Origin: Trachipleistophora hominis
Lineage: Eukaryota; Microsporidia; Pleistophoridae
DNA length: 11,703 nt
Direction of reading: 5' to 3'
NCBI GenBank assembly: GCA_000316135.1
Contig: JH994042.1
Span: 5,360-17,062, forward strand
The notes under the pieces were generated by a model, which saw only the letters and a list, made by a program, of their open reading frames with translations, searched no databases and was not told the origin of the DNA. This document shows, piece by piece, positions 1 to 6,011 of this stretch. How positions within the stretch are numbered: the first letter of the stretch is position 1; each line of letters begins with the position of its first letter. The position numbers were made by a program, and so were the translations under genes.

Positions 1-1
1 T

Positions 2-445
2 TTGAGTCTAGAATTCTTAGATATAACAGGTTTATTCATCAACAAAACAAACTGGACGACAAGGTATGTGATAAAACCATCAATTATTGTGGTACAGTAT
101 AAGAATCTAAAAGTTTTAAGAGTAGAAGCGGAGTTTTTACACAATGTGCGTTCACTTTCTGTTCTGATGCCTTGTCTTGAAGTACTTGAAATACAATATT
201 CCCCATCAATTAAAGATAATTCTCGAATGCCAGTGGAAAAGATAAAAATACGCGAATTGCTTGTTCGATGCAGTGGTTTTGATAGAGCTCATAGGAATGA
301 AATTATACTGAATAAAAATGGAATGATTGGTTTCATGAATGAGCTTAAATTTTATATCGACTTTAAATTTCTTGGATGTATTACATTTATTCATTCAAAT
401 AATTTAATATTCTTTGATCCAAAAACGCTTCAAGTTATTGAATAA
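2..445 (+). CDS. 3' end of a leucine-rich-repeat protein gene (5' truncated by window edge)
   Basis: The frame is open from the first bases of the window to TAA at 443-445, so this is the C-terminal 147 residues of a longer protein; the first codon is TTG (Leu), not a real start. Leucine-rich-repeat spacing is visible at residues 2-9 (SLEFLDIT), 35-42 (NLKVLRVE) and 58-66 (CLEVLEIQY), matching the LxxLxLxx core of LRR units, separated by about 23-26 residues. The last 60 residues are less regular, with a Phe/Ile-rich tail, and probably cap the solenoid. LRR domains bind proteins; large families of poorly conserved LRR proteins are known in microsporidia, some secreted, but whether this one is secreted cannot be seen because its N-terminus is missing. 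No membrane helix is evident in the visible part. The LRR call is fairly safe; the role is unknown. Confidence 0.6.
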   Translation: MSLEFLDITGLFINKTNWTTRYVIKPSIIVVQYKNLKVLRVEAEFLHNVRSLSVLMPCLEVLEIQYSPSIKDNSRMPVEKIKIRELLVRCSGFDRAHRNEIILNKNGMIGFMNELKFYIDFKFLGCITFIHSNNLIFFDPKTLQVIE

Positions 446-446
446 A
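441..446 (+). promoter_or_regulatory. Poly(A) signal AATAAA overlapping the LRR gene stop codon
   Basis: AATAAA at 441-446 contains the TAA stop (443-445) of the LRR gene. Poly(A) signals that overlap or touch the stop codon are typical of very compact eukaryotic transcripts such as those of microsporidia. It also supports the reading frame and end of this gene. Confidence 0.5.
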
Positions 447-660
447 GATCTTTGGTGATTTAGCTAATTGTTAAAGTTTAGGTAGTATAATATGTTTAGT
501 TACACCTACTGATACGGATATCAATCCGTTTGTAGTTAGTAATACTATTCTTATATAACAAGCGGATTTAATTGTACTTCAGTTCTAGAAAATACCATTC
601 TTATGAAGTAGTTCAACGTGTATATTTATCAGATAGTTTAGTTTTATTTTTTAATGAAAA
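446..660. repeat. Spacer after the LRR gene with a short hairpin and a 14-bp near-repeat
   Basis: No gene is visible here. ACGGAT (514-519) and ATCCGT (524-529) form a perfect 6-bp stem with loop ATCA. A 14-mer at 541-554 (aatactattcttat) recurs with one change (c for t at its sixth base) at 591-604, 50 bp later. Either could be chance in AT-rich DNA, but both fall in the short spacer between the LRR gene and the transposase remnant. Confidence 0.3.
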
Positions 661-703
661 TTAGCCGACAGATTCGGTATGATGCTTGATTTGAATTTCT
701 TGT

Positions 704-1464
704 TCATTCTGTAGTTCTAATTATTGCGGGAAAGTTGTCTGTCTGATATTGCTCGTTGATTGGGTGGCTATACGGGATATGGAATTGAAGACATGCACTT
801 TCCTTAAATGAAGGTCTCATTGAAGAACAAGTAATAACACAACGATAAATGTCTAGGAGCTACTTAGATCATCAGAACGGAGGGTTGACAGCACCATCTG
901 TTATACTGTGATATATCTGTCACGCAATCGAAAGTAGTTTGAATTACTGAATCCGAGTATTGCGGGAAAATAGCATGCCGTAGATATGTGATGAGCAATC
1001 ACTGATATGTAAATTTGGTTACTTTTACCGTCATGGAAGGCTGTTGTCGTAAATCCGGTGATTTACAACGGATTAACTGAATTTAAGATGAGCATCGGCA
1101 TGTTCGTGTGCCTGATCGGATACGGTATAATCGCTAGATTTACGAGGAGACTCCTATTTTGTGGAAAGAAAAAGTATAAAATCGCCTAGCATTTCCTATG
1201 AAGATGTGAAATATGGAACGAACACGTAACAAAGTTTTTTGGCAGGATTTTTTTTGAAGAAGCATGTTTAACTAATTTTTATCATTCATCCCAAGATCCA
1301 TTTAACATACTCTTCCTGATGCGTTAGCACCTACCATGGCCTGTTTAGCCTTTGGTTCATGGTACGTGGCTGGATGAAAGGTTACCAAGAATGACCCTTG
1401 ATGAAAATGCTCGGACGATAGAGTTCCTCGTAAAATCTTTTGAGTAAGGTGTTATGTAAGCCAT
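704..1464 (-). pseudogene. Decayed Tc1/IS630-family (DDE) transposase
   Basis: Reading the minus strand in one constant frame, with scattered stops, family motifs appear in the expected order. An ATG at 1464 opens 35 codons (to TGA 1359-1357) that look like a transposase helix-turn-helix: YSKDFTRNSIVRAF, then a short turn and GNLSSSHVP. Next comes a basic GHGRC/RIRKSML stretch and WDE, then a second HTH ending ISHLHRK (compare the family's S..TIHR), then FFPQNRSLLV (compare PE.RNS). 1062-901 (53 codons, no stop) reads GKSNQIYISVIAHHIS, then GFSNSNYFR, like the middle of the DDE domain. A frameshift follows, and 775-752 reads PYSHPINE, resembling the family's PYSP.(L)NPIE. In-frame stops at 1359-1357, 1188-1186, 1065-1063 and 903-901, plus the frameshift, make it inactive. 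A DE pair for the first catalytic Asp was not found. Terminal inverted repeats were not found. It is recognised by motif reading only; without a search it could be another DDE family. Confidence 0.55.
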
Positions 1465-1810
1465 CACTTGTGTGTTAAGGTAATTGCTGCGGTTGCAGCA
1501 CACTCTGTTGCTACTGGTAGGATGCAGTAAAGTATTGTATGAACTGGCGCACTATTTCCGCCATGAAACAAAGGTCTGCTGTTATTATTGGTTCAAGTGG
1601 ATCACAAAAGTATATTTAATTTGAGAAATGTAAAGAAAAGCAAATACTTAAGAAATATATTTAACGAAAATGTTGTTAATGGCCACAACTAATCTTTAGC
1701 CCACACAGAAAAATGAAACGACAAAATATGCTTTAGTAAAACTGGAATTGGGCCAAATAAATTAAATTGCATTAGATGTGCATTAATTAACTTTTTGTTT
1801 TATATAATTT
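1465..1810. other. Spacer between transposase remnant and tandem repeat block
   Basis: The transposase frame stays open upstream of its ATG to about 1551 (TAG at 1554-1552), so the remnant may begin a little further out. From about 1600 the sequence becomes AT-rich and I see no gene, RNA or clear repeat. It should contain the 5' end of the transposon, but no terminal inverted repeat matching 446-660 was recognised. Confidence 0.4.
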
Positions 1811-1891
1811 AAAAAACGGATTTTTTTTCCATTAAAAAAGTTTTACCTAAAAAATCCGGTGACTTACCTTCCACCTTATTCATTAGTCAGA

Positions 1892-2541
1892 TCAATTATC
1901 TCCTATCTCCTCATTGCCATCGAAAAAAACAACAATTCTCTCTTCGTGCCCGTTAGGACTCAACCATAACCACCGGTCTTTGGTTCCAGAGGTAACATCA
2001 AATCTCACCAAACAAACATGTCCCACATGGTCAAAACCGCAGTTTTGTTCGGTGAACCAGGGACGCAAAGGAAGTGATATTGCGAACGCGACAGGGACTT
2101 CGACCCTATGCTGACACCATACAAACCACTCTCCTCCTCGGGACGTCCCAAGCTACTCCTGCCTTGAGGTATGCACATTTTGAAATAAATTCACATTTCA
2201 CACAAGGCCTCATACTTTTGACCTTAGCACCAGATCTTCTTTCCACATATGACTGTCCATCATCACGGCCTATCCGCCTCAACTCTCAGTATGACACGTA
2301 GGTGTGTCATTTCTCAACCGCATAAAGCGGTTCGTGCCTGCAAAGCAAGCTTGTTGGCTATCCTTAGTCGGTAGAATAGCTCGTGGCACTTAGTGCCATT
2401 CCATTCTTTATATGAGGATGCTGTGCTCGCGTTGTAGGGGTTTTTATTTTCGACGGCGCCGGAAGCTTGCGTTGCCAGCAATCCTGAGCCGTACAGCCAC
2501 CAACAAGCTGCACGTTTCCATACGGGATTACGTGGAGATTG
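1892..2541 (-). pseudogene. Possible frameshifted coding remnant inside repeat unit 1
   Basis: Three long open segments without start codons follow each other on the minus strand in three different frames: 2541-2314 (75 codons), 2285-2106 (59 codons) and 2152-1892 (86 codons). The second contains CVKCEFISKC (C-x2-C-x5-C), like part of a zinc-binding knuckle. The third reads like folded protein, with FDHVGHVCLVRFDV and later DRWLWLSPNGHEERIVVFF. Such lengths are unusual given the genome's base composition, but this block is G+C-richer, so open frames are more likely by chance. I do not recognise the protein. An old transposon or retroelement gene with frameshifts is the natural guess; a retroviral-type integrase zinc finger was considered for the Cys pattern but the rest does not fit clearly. 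Confidence 0.25.
2291..2407. repeat. Three consecutive perfect hairpins
   Basis: Within 117 nt there are three perfect stems. ATGACAC (2291-2297) pairs with GTGTCAT (2304-2310), loop GTAGGT. AACCGC (2316-2321) pairs with GCGGTT (2327-2332), loop ATAAA. TGGCACT (2384-2390) pairs with AGTGCCA (2392-2398) around one central base; this third one is enclosed by AGAAT (2373-2377) and ATTCT (2403-2407). The first two are only 5 nt apart. The arrangement could be a structured RNA, a transposon end or a protein-binding array. No known RNA family was recognised. Confidence 0.45.
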
Positions 2542-2557
2542 TTACTACCCCGGGCTT

Positions 2558-3083
2558 AAAAAACGGATTAATCAGTATATCTTTGTTTTGGATTGAATGA
2601 ACTTTATTTAAAAACCCGGTGATTAATCTTCCACTTTATTATCATCATTAAAATCACATCCTTTTTGCATCCACATAACGACAAAAAGGTATGCTGCAAC
2701 AGCGACCTCAACACACAAGTCACAGCTTGCGTGACACCCCCTTCGCAGGAGTACACCGAGGAATTTTTCTTTTCGAAAGTTTCATTAAATATGTGTTCCC
2801 GGTGATCTTCCAACCAGTAAAGAAACATTGTTCTGTACTCAGCCCATCTTTTACATCCTTAAAATTAGCTACTATGAAAGTGCTCGCCTATTACTACTAA
2901 TAACAATAAGAGAGTTGATCCGTGACTATTCGCTCGCAAAACAAATTTCAAAGGTAAAATATGAATCAAACCGTCCACCAAAGTCAGAAATCTGATGGAC
3001 AACATCAGCTGTGCAGCTCGATTAAAATGCGCATTTCCACCCGAGACTGCGTAGAGGTCCGCCGAACCTTGGGCTCTAAAAAC
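2558..3083. repeat. Diverged tandem repeat block, unit 2
   Basis: The second, shorter unit repeats the order of modules of unit 1: AAAAAACGGA at 2558-2567, the CCGGTGA...CTTCCAC module at 2615-2640, and the end module at 3028-3083. A third, partial copy of the CCGGTGA/CTTCCA module lies inside at 2798-2812, so the unit may itself be a merged pair. Hairpins differ from unit 1: CTGATG (2992-2997) pairs with CATCAG (3003-3008), and AGCTG (3007-3011) pairs with CAGCT (3014-3018). Two ATG frames, 2412-2600 in unit 1 and 2961-3167 here, end in related peptides because they cross the shared end module. Confidence 0.4.
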
Positions 3084-3340
3084 AGTGGTATTGCTGCAAA
3101 TATCTATCTTTTGACTCCCATATTATACTATTTTCTTTTAGCTCATTACACGATTCCATTCTTGTGAGCCCGTATTATCAAAGAATCTACCATATTACCA
3201 GTGTGTGACATCCTAGTCTCATCTCATACTCAGCGTTCCACACTGCGCAGGTGGTAAGCATGTTTACAACCTTTATGTTTTGTTAGACTAACAAATAAAA
3301 AACAGAAATTATTTTGCTATAACATAAAAAACAATTAGTT

Positions 3341-3420
3341 TTGTTGGCCCGGAGCCAACCTCCTCGATTTAATCACTTAAATAAATACCCCTTATGTTGC
3401 AACATGTATCGGCCCAACAA
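3341..3420. repeat. Palindrome cluster downstream of the secreted-protein gene
   Basis: GTTGGC (3343-3348) pairs with GCCAAC (3354-3359), loop CCGGA. ATGTTGCAACAT (3394-3405) is a perfect 12-bp palindrome. TTGTTGG (3341-3347) can instead pair with CCAACAA (3414-3420), enclosing the others. The cluster lies 66-145 nt beyond the stop of the minus-strand gene at 3486, so it may belong to its 3' flank. The function is unknown. Confidence 0.35.
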
Positions 3421-3466
3421 GTTTAAAACCCTGATACTAATTTCATACACAAATTACGAACAACTT

Positions 3467-3472
3467 TTTATT
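3467..3472 (-). promoter_or_regulatory. Poly(A) signal of the secreted-protein gene
   Basis: AATAAA on the minus strand (3472-3467) starts 14 nt after the TAA stop at 3488-3486. The very short distance implies a short 3' untranslated region, as in other compact eukaryotic genomes. Confidence 0.4.
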
Positions 3473-3485
3473 TAAATGAAGTGAA

Positions 3486-4658
3486 TTACACAGTGCTTTG
3501 TGCTTCATCTTCGAGTTCCTCCAATCCTCTCAGAAAAGTGTTTAACAATGTCATGGCTTTCTCAGTATATTGTTTGTCCTTTTTTTCGAGTCGTTGGCCG
3601 AATTTTTTCATCTCTTCCGAGCTATTATAGATCCCAAGAACTATTCTACTTGTCAGTTCAGGTGTAATAACCAGTTTAGAATCTGCAGTTTTGGCTTCAA
3701 CATTGTTATCAACGATCTCTGGCATAGGAAGAACTACATTATTGCTACCTGATGCCGGGGATTCAGCATTGTGAGTCACTTGTTTATCAGATTGTTTTTC
3801 TTGTGGTTCTGTTGCTGGATTCACTTCAAGGGTAGGCTTATGCTCTTCATCTGCAGCAGTTTCCTTTTCTGATGTTTGTTTAACATCATGTTCAGGCACT
3901 GTTTTGGCCTCTGACTCAGGCTGTGCCTCTTTAGACTCGGCAATTACACCATGTTTATCATTTGATTCTTGCGCTTCTTCATGTTTTATATTGGTTTCGG
4001 TTGTATTTTTTTCCTTTGATTCGCTCTCTTGTGCTTTTTCTACAACATTTTCCGGTTGTTCCTCTGGTTTAGTGACGACCTCATGTATAAGTGCCTCTTC
4101 ATGTCCTTGAACAGCCTTACTTTTAAAATATTTCTGTGGTGCATTGTTGCTCTCAAAGTTTTTATTGGACTCGGTTTCACCTTCAACCTGTGATTGTAAA
4201 TCATGTTTTTCCACATCCTGTTTCTCATCGTTTTTCTTCTCAAGACCTTTGTCAACTACTTTGTTGAATGGAAAGTGTTCTAATTCATTTAAAAACGCAT
4301 CCATATCAAATTCTGTATCTCCTTTATAGAGTTCGTCGTTTCCATAGCTAATGACATACATGTCACCGGTGCTGCTAGCATCATCATCGTCATCAGCATA
4401 GCTTAGTGCATTACAACCCACAGTTCCATCGCAGGTCATAAATCCGCTGCATTTATCTTCATCGTGAGCTTCGCTGGAAACGGTAGTTTGGTTTTCCTCT
4501 TGTTCTCCCTTATTTTTTTCAGTTGTAGAAGTGTTACTATCTGTTATCTTAACAGATGCTGCTTCGATACTTGCTTCACTTGAAATGTTACATGCAGTTG
4601 TAAGTAATATTGTGAAGAATGCTAACGGAATAAACATAGCTGACATGTTTCTAAACAT
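3486..4658 (-). CDS. Secreted acidic low-complexity protein of unknown function (390 aa)
   Basis: ATG at 4658 is the first Met after an in-frame TAA at 4703-4701; Met5 and Met8 are possible alternatives. Residues 8-22 are strongly hydrophobic and precede a polar region, as in a cleaved signal peptide, so the product should enter the ER and be secreted or exposed on the surface. The mature part has three regularly spaced Cys (C70, C76, C82; five residues between each), an acidic run DDDDD at 89-93, then a long Glu/Lys/Gln-rich region (about 135-300) with degenerate repeats around KAQESESK (208-215), EAQESNDK (228-235) and EAQPESEAK (244-252). The last 60 residues, with regular Leu/Met spacing, should form helices or a coiled coil. 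Ser/Thr content would allow O-mannosylation. Roles such as spore wall, polar tube or host interaction are possible for such proteins in microsporidia, but nothing decides between them. Confidence 0.85.
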   Translation of the reverse strand: MFRNMSAMFIPLAFFTILLTTACNISSEASIEAASVKITDSNTSTTEKNKGEQEENQTTVSSEAHDEDKCSGFMTCDGTVGCNALSYADDDDDASSTGDMYVISYGNDELYKGDTEFDMDAFLNELEHFPFNKVVDKGLEKKNDEKQDVEKHDLQSQVEGETESNKNFESNNAPQKYFKSKAVQGHEEALIHEVVTKPEEQPENVVEKAQESESKEKNTTETNIKHEEAQESNDKHGVIAESKEAQPESEAKTVPEHDVKQTSEKETAADEEHKPTLEVNPATEPQEKQSDKQVTHNAESPASGSNNVVLPMPEIVDNNVEAKTADSKLVITPELTSRIVLGIYNSSEEMKKFGQRLEKKDKQYTEKAMTLLNTFLRGLEELEDEAQSTV

Positions 4659-4663
4659 ATAAA

Positions 4664-4671
4664 TACTTTTT
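4664..4671 (-). promoter_or_regulatory. AT-rich, TATA-like stretch just before the secreted-protein start
   Basis: On the minus strand an AAAAAGTATTTAT stretch lies immediately upstream of ATG 4658. It is AT-rich and TATA-like, consistent with the very short 5' leaders of microsporidian genes, but AT-rich sequence is so common here that the assignment is weak. Confidence 0.15.
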
Positions 4672-4718
4672 AATTGATTAATTAAATGATATACTGCAAA
4701 TTATTTACGTGTTAAATT

Positions 4719-4739
4719 AATCTATCATATTGATAGATT
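4719..4739. promoter_or_regulatory. Perfect 21-nt palindrome upstream of the secreted-protein gene
   Basis: AATCTATCA (4719-4727) and TGATAGATT (4731-4739) are exact reverse complements around TAT. The palindrome is centred about 70 nt upstream of the start codon at 4658, where a transcription-factor dimer could bind. The half-site contains TATCA/TGATA, which is the GATA-factor core (GATA) with one flanking base; binding is inference. Confidence 0.35.
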
Positions 4740-5723
4740 GGCGATTCCAAATAAATCAAACGCTTACAGCTCCTAATATATTCTTTAAAATTAGAAATTC
4801 TACAAAATCAACTGGATCTATTGTATTCATCAACTATTTTTGGCCGGCATTACTCATTAATTGATTATATTTTACAATTGTTAATTACTTTGCTTTATTT
4901 GTCTATTTAATTCTAGATTTCCCACATTTTTATCACTTGTCACGGCTTCTATAAACAAATCAATCGTTATAAATTAAATTGTTCACCAATTGTACAAAAT
5001 TGTAAACTGTTTAATGCAAATGTTTAAGTTTCAAAGAAAAATTACCGTTATTTGTTTGTATTTAGATTGTTAAACATGTTGAAACATATTTTTGCCTTAA
5101 ACATATGTATCACGTCAATTTTTGCAATAAAGATGTGTCTATTATTCAGGTATTAAAATCGGAATTAGCTCATGGATGACCCAAGGTATTATTTATTAAG
5201 TCCTTAAATTTACTTACTATACTATTTTTATGAATTGTATGTTACATTACCTATACATCCTCATGGCTAAGTCAATAAATAATTTATTTAATCTAGGTGA
5301 TTTCAAATAGTAAATTGCTTGCTACAAATTTTCACACATATTATTGTTTAAATGGCATGATATTTCAGCCACGGTTTGTGAAATATTTGTTCTTTTGAAG
5401 TACCGATCTAGTTGTAATTCTATACTTTTTTAGAATTAATAATACAATTGATTGATTTATTGAGACCGTAGAATTCATTCAGTAAATGAATTAGTTCATG
5501 CAATCAATTCTGTAATCGGTAATAAAACTCCTTTTACCTTATTGCAATTGTTTATCAACAATGACCACGATTTATGATCATCATTTTAATTGTCAAATAT
5601 TCTGGATAATCTTACCTGAATTGTTCTCCGTGGATAATGATAATTAAACTTTTTAATAGCTTATATAAACTGTATAATATGAAAGAATCATTTTATTTGT
5701 ATTAAACATTCTCTATACCTCCA
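4740..5723. other. AT-rich spacer without a recognisable gene
   Basis: Very AT-rich (14 G+C in the 60 bases from 5041). No ATG frame of interest was seen. AATAAA (5274-5279), TAA and TTTATT (5283-5288) form a palindrome that could act as a poly(A) signal on either strand. ATTATTTATT (5188-5197) is the inverse of AATAAATAAT (5274-5283), and the 15-mer ATTATTTATTAAGTC occurs both at 5188-5202 and at 5723-5737. Confidence 0.5.
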
Positions 5724-6011
5724 TTATTTATTAAGTCTATTTCTCAAAATGTATTGGAGTTGATTTTTTTCGTTGGAAGTCAATTTAATTAACATCTCAA
5801 ATTTCCTCGCATACCAAACAAACTTTCTTAGCGCACTGAGCACCGATCGTTGCCTTGCGATCTTTGGTTCACGAATTAGAGTTGGTTTGACGAATATTAA
5901 TAGATATATAGCCAAGAAAGCGAGTTTATGTACGTTAAATCATCCAGTGAGACTAATCACAAAGTTAATCAACGTGAATAGCAATATTTCTCTGAATACC
6001 ACTTGAAACAT
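5724..6011 (-). pseudogene. Small membrane or secreted protein gene interrupted by one TGA
   Basis: From ATG at 6011 to TAA at 5726-5724 there are 95 codons in one frame with a single internal stop, TGA at codon 24 (5942-5940). An in-frame TAA lies a short way upstream of the ATG, so this is the natural start. Residues 1-22 are hydrophobic after a short start (MFQVVFREILLFTLINF), like a signal peptide or anchor. A second hydrophobic run is at about 30-42 (LAFLAIYLLIFV). The C-terminal half is basic and helical-looking. AATAAA (5732-5727) abuts the stop, as in the LRR gene. The segment is G+C-richer (28 of 60 in 5821-5880) than its surroundings. I do not recognise the family. It is most simply a recently broken gene; a sequencing error or stop readthrough are alternatives, and chance is not excluded. 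Confidence 0.4.

Larger units (their letters stand above)
1811..2564. repeat. Diverged tandem repeat block, unit 1
   Basis: This unit starts with AAAAAACGGA (1811-1820), carries a 26-nt module TCCGGTGA...CTTCCACC...TTATT at 1855-1880, and ends with a 56-nt module at 2509-2564. Unit 2 has counterparts of all three in the same order: AAAAAACGGA at 2558, the 26-nt module at 2615-2640 (21 of 26 identical) and the end module at 3028-3083 (36 of 56 identical without gaps). Most differences between copies are transitions. The unit is visibly richer in G+C than its surroundings (29 of 60 in 2041-2100 and in 2401-2460, against 14 of 60 in 5041-5100), which suggests a different origin, perhaps an old mobile element. 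No known repeat family was recognised. Confidence 0.45.

Noticed and set aside
604..1680. Terminal inverted repeats of the transposase remnant
   Set aside because: Comparing both flanks by eye gave only weak direct-orientation similarity and no inverted match.
2106..2285. Retroviral-type integrase zinc finger
   Set aside because: A C-x2-C is present, but the paired H-x3-H and the downstream D,D-35-E residues were not seen.
1914..2301. Two overlapping plus-strand frames (1914-2114 and 2074-2301)
   Set aside because: They start with TTG and GTG, overlap each other in different frames and lie opposite minus-strand open segments; composition explains them.
2291..2407. Helitron 3' end (hairpin followed by CTRR)
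   Set aside because: Hairpins are present but no CTRR-T terminus or matching 5' TC end was found near them.
3570..4329. Antisense and out-of-frame open stretches inside the 390-aa gene
   Set aside because: They are shadows of the long minus-strand gene, which has a signal peptide, a clear start and a poly(A) signal.
5773..6006. 77-codon plus-strand frame
   Set aside because: It begins with TTG, lies antisense to the likelier small gene 5724-6011 and has no supporting end signal.
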